Source: Solenopsis invicta
Taxonomy: Eukaryota > Arthropoda > Insecta > Hymenoptera > Formicidae
Length of the DNA stretch: 64,000 nt
Direction of reading: 5' to 3'
NCBI RefSeq assembly: GCF_016802725.1
Contig: NW_024105251.1
Coordinates: 1-64,000, forward strand
The notes beneath the pieces were generated by a model, which saw only the letters and a program-made list of their open reading frames with translations, did no database searches and was not told the origin of the DNA. A program made the translations under genes and the position numbers. Positions 11,347 through 21,564 of the stretch are shown here, piece by piece. The first letter of the stretch is position 1; every line of letters begins with the position of its first letter.

Positions 11347-11545
11347 TACAGTCGCGGCTGCCTACGTCTCGGCGACCGGCGAGCGGTCCTTGCGCGCGGT
11401 GATACGCGCTTATTCGCAGACTTTATTAATTTTTTTTTTTTTGTTAACTATAACAAATATTAAAAAATAGTACAGGACTTTTCTGCTCAGTTTTACTTGA
11501 TCTATTAATCTACGAAACCACGGGCGGTAGTTACCTGACACCCTG
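11278..11545 (-). mobile_element. Right end of a CAGGGTGT-family TIR element (fragment)
   Basis: Ends in GTTACCTGACACCCTG before TATA. The terminal part (TCAGTTTTACTTGATCTATTAATC) matches in reverse complement the start of the repeats at 31436 and 38096, and the inner GC-rich part resembles the subterminal block near 32760-32830. The left part is missing, and the LINE abuts it, so it was probably a LINE landing site. Confidence 0.65.
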
Positions 11546-12073
11546 TATATATATTAACAATAAACGCCATAAAGCAGATATGGATGGGGCGCGTGTATAG
11601 CGATATAGATATTTTTAGTTTATTTCTGAAAAATGTGTCTTTGAACTATAAGTTTATCATACATGTTTGAATTTGTTGTTAAATATGCCATAAGTTTTGA
11701 TATAAAATAAATTTTAAATTTTTCAAAAATTTAGAAGAGAAGGAGAATTTCGAGAAAAATGGCATTTAAAAAAAATCTAAACAAAGTGTTATAAAATACA
11801 TAAAAATTTATAAAACTTTTTTTTATATTTTTTACCTTTCGACGGTATTACTTCAGAAATTAAAAATTCAATTTATTTCAAGAGCGTGTTTCATCCTCTT
11901 GACAATCATGTAGGCCCATTGTAATACATATAAAAATACGTGTCCTATATTTTTAGCTGTATTACAACATATTAAAGGCTTGTCAATTTCTTGCAAACTC
12001 TTACGCTATTTCTTATTTCTTTCACAGGGATTCTCGCGATGAAGAGGAAATGAAGGAAACTAACCGAATGAAC
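11546..12073. other. AT-rich spacer, nothing recognised
   Basis: No coherent ORF, TIR pair or tandem repeat seen. Confidence 0.5.
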
Positions 12074-12126
12074 CTTTGACTATATAAATATGAACTGCTA
12101 GTTGGCTCTTTTAGGCTGTAAGAAAC

Positions 12127-12269
12127 GGGAAGGTCCCAGATGCGCACGGACCCAATCGGACACCACCAATCACGTAATCTAATCTAACCCAACCAACGGA
12201 AATACTCTAGGCATCGGCCGCTATAATTGGTGGTGTCCAATTGGATCTGTGCGCATCTGGGACCCTCCC
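12127..12269. mobile_element. 143-bp hairpin MITE with 8-bp target duplication
   Basis: The ends GGGAAGGTCCCAGATGCGCAC and its near-perfect complement face each other. TAAGAAAC is duplicated at 12119-12126 and 12270-12277. The related P-like copy near 57185 has a single TAAGAAAC (reverse complement) and no insertion, which proves the boundaries. An 8-bp duplication fits hAT or P-type transposition. It has no coding capacity. Confidence 0.92.
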
Positions 12270-12395
12270 TAAGAAACATCTACAGCGCCCCTATCTCCTA
12301 AGCGACGATTTCCAGTATAAAATAACATATGGTGTGGTGTGTGGCTTTTATACGCAACAGTAATAAACATTTGTGCGATTGAGTGATATAATACA

Positions 12396-12483
12396 ATGGT
12401 AATATATTGTTTTATAAATGGTTGTAAATCAATCAAATATAAAAGTGTGTAAAGGAGAAATACATTCCTGTACCATTTTTTGG
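12396..12483 (+). pseudogene. Degraded THAP-type first exon of the P-like element
   Basis: The ATG at 12396 opens a peptide with C-F-I-N-G-C-K-S, the paired cysteines that start THAP zinc fingers. A TAA follows 18 codons later. In a shifted frame a T-F-L-Y-H-F block precedes a strong GGTAAGT donor at 12484. P-element transposases begin with a THAP DNA-binding domain whose FHxFP-type motif falls near a first intron, so this is probably exon 1 of the ancestral transposase, now broken. Confidence 0.5.
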
Positions 12484-12822
12484 GTAAGTTATTAGTTAAT
12501 TGCATTGTAACCTAAACTTTTACACATTTATTATTTGCTTTGAATATTAATGTTGTTATTATCTTAAATATATAATAACGTATAGTTAAGTGATCTGAAA
12601 GCTCAATAGATTAAAACAACGACATTCATAAGAGACTAAATTAGCTTATGAAGGTAAAATAATTACGTTGAATGAACACAAAGACTTCATAAGATGTAAT
12701 TTAATTAAAACTGTTATTTTCAGCGGGTAATAATTTATGCTGTACACTTTATTACCCAAAAATAACGGTTTACTTAGCCTTCATCAGCCTATTAAAATAT
12801 ACACATTTTATTACTGAAGATA

Positions 12823-13751
12823 CGAGGTGTGTTCAAAAAGTATCGCGAATTTTGAATTTTCGCGGGTTACGTATATTCGAATTTCGATCTTTTTGTGGCG
12901 TTATGTTGGTACTCATGTCTCTCACTTATGCCGACAAGCTCGGCCATTTTGAATGTTCACTTAATTGTTGACAGCTGCTTTGCTTGCACGTGTTTTGGAT
13001 CGTCTTCGATTTTTACCTATTCAAAAAAATGGATCAAAGAACCTGTATCAAATTTTGTGTGAAAAACGAAATTAAGTGCGCGGATGCATTCCGAATGTTG
13101 ACTGTGGCATACGGAGAAGCTACCTTGGACCGAAGCAACGTTTATCGGTGGTACAAAATGTTCTCAGAAGGCCGAGAAGATGTGAACGACGAAGAGCGTG
13201 CCGGACGCCCGAGCACTTCAACAACAGACGAAAAAATTAATGAAGTGGAGAAAATGGTATTGGCCAATCGTCGAATCACCGTTAGAGAAGTTGCTGAGGA
13301 CCTAAACATATCGATTGGCTCGTGCCATTCGATTTTTATCAATGATTTGGGCATGAGACGGGTCGCCGCGAAATTCGTACCAAACGCCCCTGCTCACACA
13401 TCGTTGCTTGTGCGCGACTTTTTGGCCAAAAACAACACACTAATGATGCCGCAGCCACCGTATTCCCCAGATCTGGCCCCCTGTGACTTTTTCTTGTTCC
13501 CTAAACTGAAGAGGCCCATGAAAGGACGACGTTACGCTACGCTTGACGAGATAAAGACGGCATCGAAGGAGGAGCTGAACAAGATAAAAAAAAATGATTT
13601 TTTGAAGTGCTTCGAAGATTGGAAAAACCGTTGGCACAAGTGTATAATATCTCATGGGGATTACTTTGAAGGGGACAAAATAGATATTCATGAATAAATA
13701 AATAATTTTTGAAAAAACACAAAATTCGCGATACTTTTTGAACACACCTCG
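12823..13751 (+). mobile_element. Mariner element C, internally deleted
   Basis: The ends CGAGGTGTGTTCAAAAAGTA and the complement are flanked by TA at 12821-12822 and 13752-13753. At 929 bp it is about 390 bp shorter than its relative, mariner D. The host P-like copy at 56170 has an uninterrupted sequence at this place, which confirms the insertion. Confidence 0.92.
13029..13697 (+). pseudogene. Mariner C transposase with in-frame internal deletion
   Basis: From the ATG at 13029 the frame is open to 13697 (222 aa). The N-terminal half has VYRWYKMF, GRPSTSTTDE and an AKFVP motif. It then jumps directly to APAHTSLLV, SPDLAPCDFFLFPKLKR and the C-terminus. Comparison with mariner D shows loss of about 400 bp covering the GDETW and HHDN blocks, so two of the three catalytic aspartates are gone while the frame stays open. 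The product would keep the DNA-binding half and could only act as a repressor or be inert. That role is inference. Confidence 0.85.
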
Positions 13752-14212
13752 TATATTAAAAAAAATTATTTAATTAATATATATACAATAATAATAAAAT
13801 ATATAAAACAAACAATGGAAAGTAATTAAAAATAAAAACAAATAAGTGATGTCATATAAATAAAAAAAAGCCTTATTAGAGAACCGTTATTTTTGAGTAA
13901 TAAAGTGTACAGCATAAATTATTGCCCGCTGAAAATAACAGTTTTAATTAAATTACATCTTATAAAGTCTTTGTGTTCATTCAACGTAATTATTTTACCT
14001 TTATAAGCTAATTTAGTCTCTTATGAATGTCGTTGTTTTAACCTATTAAACTTTCAGATCACTTAACTATACGTTATTATATATTTAAGATAATAACAAC
14101 ATTAATATTCAAAGCAAATAGTAAATGTGTAAAAGTTTAGGTTACAATGCAATTAACTAATAACTTACCCAAAAAATGGTACAGGAATGTGTTTCTCCTT
14201 TACACTTTTATA

Positions 14213-14746
14213 TTAATCTGATACGGGCTTTAGAGTGCCCCTACCGGATATTAGGTGGGTCATTCACTTTATCACTCTGTCTATCCCGAGAGAGTGGAAA
14301 AACCACATGGGTCCTTGAGCCGGGTGAAACGGGTGGATGACGTAAAGGTGCGTTCCAAAATGTATCGCTATAAAAATTTCTATATAACTGTGATAAAGCT
14401 CGTATATTTAAAACAAATTTGAAATAAAAAAATAAATTTAATTTAAAATATTGTAGTAAATAAAAATTAAAATGTATAAATATAATAAAGAAAAACGTTA
14501 ATAACAAAGTAAAGTTTAAACGTTTTGTTTATTATTCTATTTATGTAATTACAGATTAATAAATATTAATCTTTTATTCTATTAATGTAAGGTTTCTTGG
14601 TCTGCAGTCTTACAAAACCGTTATATAAATATTTATATTTGAGATTAGTATGTTAAAGATTTTTAGTATTATTAAATATTTTCTGATACTAATAAAATAT
14701 ACTGTTTGTTTTCTGTTCCTGAACTCCTTGAATTAGTGTGCACTTA
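14213..14746. other. AT-rich spacer, nothing recognised
   Basis: A moderately GC block at 14215-14360 has no repeat partner I can find in the window. The rest is A/T-rich with stops in every frame. Confidence 0.5.
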
Positions 14747-14899
14747 GAGCCACTTGCACCAATGCCAATTAACTTTCGCTGATTAGTCCATCGGAATTGA
14801 TCAATCGTATTTGTCGTTAAGTAAAAACGACAAATGCGATTGGTCAATTCCGATAGTCTAATCAGCGATTAAGTTAATCGGCGTTGGTGCAAGTGGCCC
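14747..14899. mobile_element. 153-bp hairpin MITE with TTA duplication
   Basis: The ends GAGCCACTTGCACCAA and TTGGTGCAAGTGGCCC pair, and the arms stay complementary almost to the centre. TTA flanks both sides (14744-14746 and 14900-14902). TTA is the TWA-type duplication of PIF/Harbinger transposons, so this is probably a Tourist-like MITE. Confidence 0.85.
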
Positions 14900-14902
14900 T
14901 TA

Positions 14903-15774
14903 AAGTGAAATAGATATATATTTGAAAGTTAGTGAAAACAAGAAGGAACGTTCCAATGCAGTCTAGTGCAGGAATAGAAAACAAGCCTATACATATAATA
15001 GATGATATGCGCAACATATATCTTCATCTAATTTGTTAAAATAAAAATTTATTTTCATTGTTTAAATTGATTCGTCCTATTCTATTAGCATTTAATTTTC
15101 ATTTACTTTAGTTATATTGATAAAAATATTCATAGTAAAATATTTATGTATTATCTTTATCGTTTATCTTGATTTATTATGTAATTTATTCTGAATCTGA
15201 GATATTTATGTTACTATTTCTCAGCGTTATTTGCTGAACATACCCAATATTTGAGAGTGCGTTCAGTGGGTCAATCATGTAATTTCACATGGAACTTTTC
15301 ACGTTTCACTTTTCACGTTTCACTTTTCACTTTTCATTTTTCATTTTTCACTCATAGAGAGTTCACGTGAATCTTTTCACGCACAACGATTATGTATGAA
15401 TAATGCGCGGAAGTTTAGTTTGCGTTCCGAAATTCACCATTAGAGGCACTGTCATTGCAACTATCAAGCGATCGTGAAAAAGGTTTCTACCTGCTTTTAC
15501 AGTATAACTTTTACTGTAAAAATTTTATTATATAAAAAAAAAATTCTAAAAAAAATATTTATAAATAAATAGCAATATTTCTTATATTGCATAAACTTAA
15601 TTTACAAATATAATATATATTACATTTATTTTTAATGATCCATATATTATAACAACTATTTTATTGTGTAGTAATCTAATACTCAAAATTACATTGTAAT
15701 TTAATTCAAACATTGTTTTTCAAAATTAATTTTAATTATTTTTTTATGTGTGCAAATTTTAAAGTAAATTATAA
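14903..15774. other. Spacer with a TTTTCAC-rich simple repeat
   Basis: A pyrimidine-rich tandem of TTTCACTTTTCACG-like units covers about 15296-15350, with CACGTGAA motifs just after it. The remainder is A/T-rich and I see no gene in it. Confidence 0.6.
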
Positions 15775-17054
15775 GGAGTACAAATTGAAAACCGCCGTTT
15801 TTTGTCAAAATTTGAAGATTGATTGTTGAAAAATGGTTACATACTTATTCTTGAAAGTATTGTCCATCGCTGGCCACTACTTTCTCCCATCTTTTGGGCA
15901 GCATACGAATCCCGCGTCGAAAAAACTGCTCGTTTTTTGCGGCGATCCACGAATCGACCCAGTTTTTGGCCTCTTCGTAATAATGGAAGTGCTGCTCAGC
16001 CAGGCCATGCGCCATTGATCGGAACAAGTGGTAATCTGAAGGGGCGATGTCAGGAGAATACGGCGGATGAGGTAAGACGTCCCATTTCAATGTTTCCAAA
16101 TAGGTTTTAACGACCTGAGCAACATGTGGCCGAGCGTTGTCGTGCAGCAACATCACTTTTTCGTGTCTTTGCTCGTATTGTGGCCGTTTTTCCTGCAATG
16201 CTCGGCTCAAACGCATTAGTTGTGTTCGGTAGCGAGCTCCAGTGATGGTTTCACCCGGTTGCAACAGCTCATAATAAATCACGCCGAGCTGGTCCCACCA
16301 AATACACAGTATGAGCTTCGAGCCATGGATGTTTGGCTTGGCCGTCGATGTTGATGCATGGCCGCAGTAGCCCCACGATTTTTTTAGCTTTGGATTATCA
16401 TAATGGATCCACTTTTCATCGCCGGTTACAATACAATGCAGAAAACCCTTCCGTTTTTGCCGTTGGAGCAGCTGTTCGCACGCGAAAAAACGCCGTTCGA
16501 CGTCTCTCGGCTTTAATTCGTATGGCACCCAGTGTCCATGCTTTTGGATCATTCCCATGGTTTTCAAACGATGTGAAATAGCTTGTTGAGTCACGCCCAA
16601 TTAATCTGCAAGCTCCTGCTGCGTTTGAGATGAATCTTCATTCAGTAATGTTTCCAATTGTGCGTCTTCAAACTTTTTCACCTGTCCGGGACGCTCCTTG
16701 TCTTCTACGCCAAAATCACCACTTTTGAAGCGTTGAAACCATTCTCGACACGTTCTTCCACTAATGAAAGCCTCACCATAAGTTTTTACAATTATTCGAC
16801 GCGCCTCAGCCGCAGATTTTTTTGAATTGAAGGCAAAAAGCAAAACTTCCCGCAAATGACGCTTATTGGGCACAAATTTCGACATTTTCGATCACAAAAA
16901 AATATATAACGCCGATAAAAATTCACAACTGCAATGATAAGGAATTGTTGCCAGATGCCTAACCTTACATTTAAAATTTTTGATCTAACGTTTGGCGCCA
17001 GCATTTACCGCTGGCGCCATCTACTGGAAAACGGCGGTTTTCAATTTGTACTCC
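15775..17054 (-). mobile_element. Mariner element B (DD34D), nearly intact
   Basis: The terminal repeats match mariner A (GGAGTACAAATTGAAAACCG) and the element is about 1,280 bp. TA follows the right end; the left flank is TAA. Similarity to element A runs along the whole length, so the two come from the same young family. Confidence 0.92.
15845..16885 (-). pseudogene. Mariner B transposase with a single nonsense codon
   Basis: The ATG at 16883-16885 (minus strand) starts a 346-codon frame, the usual mariner length, interrupted only by TAA at 16601-16603 (codon 95). At the same place mariner A has a Ser codon between LAD and LGVTQ. No frameshift is seen. The helix-turn-helix half, GDEKWIHYDN, HDNARPH and SPDIAPSDYHLF are all present, with DD34D spacing. 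The enzyme would cut and paste the element at TA sites. This copy is dead by one substitution, unless the stop is an assembly error. Confidence 0.9.
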
Positions 17055-17596
17055 TAATAATTTCATTAGTCATTAAATTTAACTTTGTTTAATTAAAAAA
17101 TATTGAATAATTTAGAATACGGACCTTGATCAAAACTGAATTCTCCGCTCACACATGTATTTTCCAAATTTATAAGTTATAAACACTTACATGATTGATT
17201 AATATTCTATTTTACAAGACGCACCTTTCTTATATCATTGTGTATCAAAACGCGTTTAAAGTATATTTTTATCTAAATTTGCATTTGATGAAATCTCATT
17301 CTATATAATTATCAAAACATCACTTTGTCAAATATAAATATCAAACCTAATTACATCACAAAAGCATTATTTTTATTTATGTATGTATTACTTTATCCTG
17401 TCAACGCAATGCAATACCAAAAAGGTTAACCTCTTCAATAATACCTCTTCAAACTGTTACCACACTGTTACCACACTTTCATTCTTATTTCAAAATACAT
17501 ACAATTTATTAATTCCCTAAATTTTCACCTTTTCGCCATCACGGCTGATGGCGAAAAAGTTCACGTGAAAAAGTTTATATTTCCGCTCATGAGTGA
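17055..17596. other. AT-rich spacer, nothing recognised
   Basis: No ORF with coding character. A short TTTCGCCATC palindrome occurs at 17532-17555. Confidence 0.5.
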
Positions 17597-18341
17597 AGCC
17601 TGCCGCAGACGATACGTTTTTTCTTACGAGATTGCTTACGTGCTCCTATACTGGCAGTCTTACGTGCTCCCGTACTGGAAATGGGTAGCTTACGGGCTAC
17701 GCTACTGGCTCGCGTACTGGATTTTCGTAATAGATCATGTCCTATTTTTCTTACGTGATTCTGTACTGGTTTATTGTGAAAGCCAATTAGGACGCAGTCT
17801 TATAGATTATACTGGGTTATACCAGGTTATACTGTCAAAGTGTTGTCAAAGTTCAAACGTGAATTCACTTCGCAAACATAACATCGTGCAGAAATGAAAA
17901 GACTTCAAAATAGTCCAAAGAAAGTATTTTATGTTTAATAGAGGCCTACTAATAAGAACCATGTTTATATGCGATAAACACACCAAATTACCATAATAAA
18001 CACAGTAAAAGTGAGGCATTAAAGAATGTATTGACTGTCGACTCCATAAACGTCGGCGATATTTATTTCGTTGTCACAATTTTTCAATAATTAAAAATAA
18101 TGCAATAGCAATTTTACGACAATGTACAATTATTGCAATAATTTCATCCTTCTCATCTATCTCATCCATATTTAAGCGTGCCGCTTCTATGAAACAAATT
18201 TCAGTTGCTCAGCTCGTACAAAAACTCGCACCGTGTGAAGTCACGGCCAGTAGCACTACCAGTACCATTGTCCGTACGGTAGCAAGTAAGAAAATCCAGT
18301 TAGAAATCCAGTAAGAAAAAACGTATCGTCTGCGGCAGGCT
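17597..18341. mobile_element. 745-bp non-autonomous TIR element with TGA duplication
   Basis: The TIRs AGCCTGCCGCAGACGATACG (left) and their complement (right, 18312-18341) are about 30 bp long and almost perfect. TGA flanks both sides (17594-17596 and 18342-18344). The left interior has repeated TTACGTGCTCC...TACTGG units that produce an open frame (17565-17897) with no recognisable protein. A 3-bp duplication suggests a Harbinger-like mobiliser. Confidence 0.8.
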
Positions 18342-18344
18342 TGA

Positions 18345-18797
18345 GTTTCATGATTTCGTGGAATCGTACACCCAAGGGGTGTTTACGATAACTAATCGGA
18401 TCTCGGATTGGATTGAACAATGGTACTCAACGTAGGTATAGAAAATTTCCCTAGGCTAATCGGATTGACGATTGCTGTCTCAAATGTAATCCGATTGATG
18501 ACGAAAGCGTGGAGACCGAGAAGCATGCTTGAAAAGTCTTTTTATTTTTTTAAATAATAACACAAAAAATCAAAGATAAAGTTAAAAAGAATGATTTGAA
18601 TTTAGATTTATTGTAATTTCTTTGTCTAAACACTGGATTTCGTTTAAAGTGGGTTCGATTAGTTAGATAGTTCGATTAGTTAGTGGGCTATCAGGATGTG
18701 CGCTATCGGAACCCTCCCGGGCAATACAATACAGCATTGAGTTGTCATGAATCATAAAGATACTAGAGAGAGTTACGTCTAACATTTTTCGGCCTTA
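18345..18797. other. Spacer, nothing recognised
   Basis: Contains several CTAATCGGAT/ATCCGATT-type short inverted motifs (18390-18505) that may be a worn MITE, but no clear ends. Confidence 0.4.
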
Positions 18798-18805
18798 GTG
18801 GAAAC

Positions 18806-19042
18806 TAGAGTCCTATATAAAGAGAGAAGCAACATTGATGTTCGAAGCTCTAATTGGTAATCTGATTGATACTTGATTGGCTGGAAGCGAGGAGCAATAT
18901 TGTGACCACAGCTGTTTGTAGAATGATACGAATGGTGTTTGATGACGTTAAAGCGGTCCCAAAATGGCGGTGGAGGACTCAATTGGATACTGAAGGTTGT
19001 GGTGGAGGTTCGATGTCGCTTCTCTCTTTATATAGGACTCTA
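18806..19042. mobile_element. 237-bp MITE with TAGAGTCC ends, copy 1
   Basis: The ends TAGAGTCCTATATAAAGAGA and the complement enclose a 237-bp body. GTGGAAAC is duplicated exactly at 18798-18805 and 19043-19050. The same body occurs at 20139-21360, interrupted. An 8-bp duplication fits hAT- or P-type transposition. Confidence 0.92.
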
Positions 19043-19355
19043 GTGGAAACCAACTCAACTTGGGATTATTACATTATTTATCGATATGATTAGAATAATA
19101 TTTATATATTCGAAACTAGTAAATGACTAGCAAACCATTCGACACTAAATTATTCAAGAAATCACGAGATGAAGGCTAAAACGCTTTTTACTTGTCCAAA
19201 TTCGTACAAATTTTAATTTTGATTTTTTATTTAAACTAATTAATATGCAAATAAAACAAAAAAACATGCAAACACTAGCAAACGACTAGCAAACGAATGG
19301 CACCTTCAAAATTGTTATCTGTTAGTCCGACAGCTGGCGACGCGGAGGTATGTAC

Positions 19356-19538
19356 AATGCGTTGCATTGATGCCTGGGGTACCGATTTTAGAGACCACGT
19401 TTCTTTCTTGATTATTTTTATGTTCATGACTGAATGCTGCGGTAATCGTTGACGGCAGCATTTGGTCATAAACGTAAAAATAACTGAGAAAGAAACGTGG
19501 TCCTTAAAATTAGTACTCCAGGCATCAATCAACGCACT
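19356..19538. mobile_element. Palindromic element A, GTAC-bounded
   Basis: Arms with TGATGCCTGG, ACCACGTTTCTTTC and TTATTTTTA pair with the complementary right half. The central part includes AATGCTGCGG...GGCAGCATT. GTAC lies at both borders (19352-19355 and 19539-19542). It has no coding capacity. Confidence 0.85.
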
Positions 19539-19542
19539 GTAC

Positions 19543-19741
19543 ACCCAAGGACTTTGATTCTGTCCATGGGGAAGTTTTCCAAACTGAGAAGTCACCACTT
19601 TCTACATACTCGCAGTTCATGATTAATAAAACGACTAGAGCTTATTGGTCGTTACGTTAATCATGAACTGCAAGTATGTAGAAAGATAGCGACTTCTCAG
19701 TTTGGAAAATTTCCTCATGGACAGAATAAAAGTCCTTGGGT
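19543..19741. mobile_element. Palindromic element B, copy 1, GTAC-bounded
   Basis: ACCCAAGGACTTTGATTCTG at the left pairs with its complement at the right, and nearly the whole 199 bp folds back. GTAC at 19539-19542 and 19742-19745 borders it and is shared with the neighbouring elements. Confidence 0.9.
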
Positions 19742-19745
19742 GTAC

Positions 19746-19944
19746 ACCCAAGGACTTTGATTCTGTCCATGGGGAAATTTTTCAAACTAAAAAGTCATCA
19801 CTTTCTACATACTTGCAGTTCATGATTAATGAAACGACTGGAGCTTATTGGCCGTTACGTTAATCATGAACTGTAAGAATGTAGAAAGATAGCGACTTCT
19901 CAGTTTGGAAAATTTCCCCATGGACAGAATCAAAGTTCTTGGGT
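19746..19944. mobile_element. Palindromic element B, copy 2, GTAC-bounded
   Basis: Same size and sequence type as copy 1, directly adjacent with a single GTAC between them. Copies 1 and 2 differ by scattered substitutions. Confidence 0.9.
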
Positions 19945-20421
19945 GTACATACAGTCGTGAGCTAAAAGGTTGCAACACATTTTCTTCGATGGTTTTTGGA
20001 ATGTAGACTTGTTCATCGAACGGCGAACGTAATTGGGTCTTATCTATGGATCAAACTAATTACGTTCGCCGTTCGATGAGCAAGTCTACATTCCAAAAAC
20101 CATCGAAGAAAATGTGTTGCAACCTTTTAGCTCACGACTAGAGTCCTATATAAAGAGAGAAGCGACATTGATGTCCAAAGCTCTGATTGGTAATCTGATT
20201 GATACTTGATTGGCTAAGCGAGCAGCCGTATTGTGACCACAGCTGTTTGTAGAATAATACGAATGGTGTTTGATGACGTTAGAGCGGTCCCAAAATGGCG
20301 GTGGAGGACTCAATTGGATACTAAGGGTGCAGTCCCATGGAGCGTATCAGGCGTATCGCGGATTGCGCGTATCGAAAATCTGACCAATCGCGAACGTTCC
20401 GCTGCTTTCGGTACGTGAACG

Positions 20422-20584
20422 TTTTGTTCCTACGGTCCCATGAAGGGGAATTTGCGTAAGCGTATTAAGCGGATGCTCAATCACGAAACGAATTTTGTTA
20501 TTTCTCTCATCCAAACAGTCTTGTGATTGGTGAACCGCTGATCCGGTTACGCGAATTCCGCTTCATGGGACCGTAGGAACAAAA
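20422..20584. mobile_element. Palindromic MITE, innermost level of the nest
   Basis: TTTTGTTCCTACGGTCCCAT and its complement are at the ends, and the arms pair over about 35 bases, including CATGAAG and GAATT. It lies inside the Harbinger-like element. Confidence 0.75.
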
Positions 20585-20674
20585 GCAGACGGAAGAATAG
20601 TAGAATATTCACAGTATATATAAAGTGAATTTTATTTAATTTATTAATTTATTTAGTATAAGTAAATAAAACAT

Positions 20675-20908
20675 TTGACTTTTAACAGGTGCAGAATGAA
20701 ATCGAAAACAATATTGCTTTCAATTGCTTTATTAATGAAACGTTTAAAACGAATAAATTACGATGTTTTTACCAGGCATGAAATACATCGTAAAATTATT
20801 AATCTTTATGCGCTTTATTATTTAGCATTAAAAAACGAGAGAAAAATTGCGAATAAAGGAAAACGGAAATATTGGGTCAGACCAATATTTGTAATTTGCA
20901 ATTTGTAA
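20675..20908 (+). pseudogene. Possible Harbinger nuclease N-terminal remnant
   Basis: A 77-codon frame, rich in Lys/Arg and Leu, contains KRKYWVRPIF. A KRR-x-WVRPW-type motif precedes the nuclease domain of HARBI1-like proteins, and the enclosing element has Harbinger-like ends. The frame stops soon after, and no DDE catalytic block follows, so at most an N-terminal exon remains. This is a weak match on one motif plus context. Confidence 0.4.
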
Positions 20909-21373
20909 TTTGCAATTCATAATACAATATTTATATCCGTATTTATATTAAACTGAAATAATCAGTGTAGACTAATCAAAAATATGCTTCGTCAAATTCT
21001 AAACTAACCTTAAAATATTATAATTAATAAGTATTACAAAAATAATATTTTAAAATGCTATATGCTACTCACAGGACTTATATTTCCTTTGTTCATAATT
21101 GTTTTAATTGTATCAATTACAAGAAACTGCTATTTTTCTTTATGTTAACCTCAATTCGCTCTGATCCGCTCGATTGAATACGCTAAAGAATAACTTCGGC
21201 GGAACGGCAGCGAACCAAGAACAGCGGAAGCAGCGGAACGTTCGCGATTGGTCAGATTTTCGATACGCGCAATCCGCGATACGCCCGTACGCTCCATGGG
21301 ACTGCACCCTCAAGGTTGTGGTAGGGGTTCGATGTCGCTCTCTCTTTATATAAGACTCTACTCACGACTGTAC

Positions 21374-21560
21374 AGTCGTGAGCTAAAAGGTTGCAACACA
21401 TTTTCTTCGATTGTTTTTGAAATGTAGACTTGCTCATCGAACGGCGAACGTCATTGGTTCTTACCTGTTGATCCAACCAATTACGTTCGCCTACCGATGA
21501 GCAAGTTTACATTCCAAAAACCATCGAAGAAAATGTGTTGCAACCTTTTAGCTCATGACT
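21374..21560. mobile_element. Palindromic element C, copy 2
   Basis: AGTCGTGAGCTAAAAGGTTG at the left and its complement at the right, preceded by GTAC (21370-21373). The right border reads ATAC instead of GTAC, one substitution. Confidence 0.88.
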
Positions 21561-21564
21561 ATAC

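Larger units (their letters stand above)
12074..14212. mobile_element. P-like element copy 1, long inverted arms, right end missing
   Basis: The left end begins CTTTGACTATATAAATATG as in the elements at 56170 and 59198. Bases about 12440-12815 recur in reverse complement at about 13850-14212, so the element has arms of roughly 350 bp or more. Mariner C sits in the spacer and a 143-bp hairpin MITE sits in the left arm. The copy at 56170-57230 lacks both insertions and serves as an empty site for each. The right arm stops near 14212, before the expected terminal CTTTGAC, so the 8-bp duplication cannot be checked. Confidence 0.75.
20325..21309 (+). mobile_element. 985-bp Harbinger-like element nested in the MITE
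   Basis: The ends GGGTGCAGTCCCATGGAGCG and the complement begin inverted repeats of about 88 bp (20325-20412 and 21222-21309). The flanks are TAA on the left and TCA on the right, where copy 1 of the host MITE has TGA, so a 3-bp duplication is likely but has mutated. It contains a possible transposase remnant and another MITE. Confidence 0.75.
20139..21360. mobile_element. TAGAGTCC MITE copy 2, containing a Harbinger-like insertion
   Basis: Same terminal and internal sequence as 18806-19042, with an exact 8-bp duplication CTCACGAC at 20131-20138 and 21361-21368. A 985-bp element is inserted near the right part of its body. Copy 1 provides the uninterrupted version. Confidence 0.92.
19949..21369. 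mobile_element. Palindromic element C, copy 1, split by later insertions
   Basis: The left arm contains AGTCGTGAGCTAAAAGGTTG and the right arm its complement. The right end is interrupted after CTCACGAC by the second TAGAGTCC element, and the remaining T plus GTAC resumes at 21369-21373. The fold includes CGTTCGCCGTTCGATGAGCA near the loop. Confidence 0.85.

Noticed and set aside
17565..17897. 110-aa ORF rich in Tyr and Trp
   Set aside because: It spans the end of a TIR element and internal TACTGG repeats; the composition is a repeat artefact.
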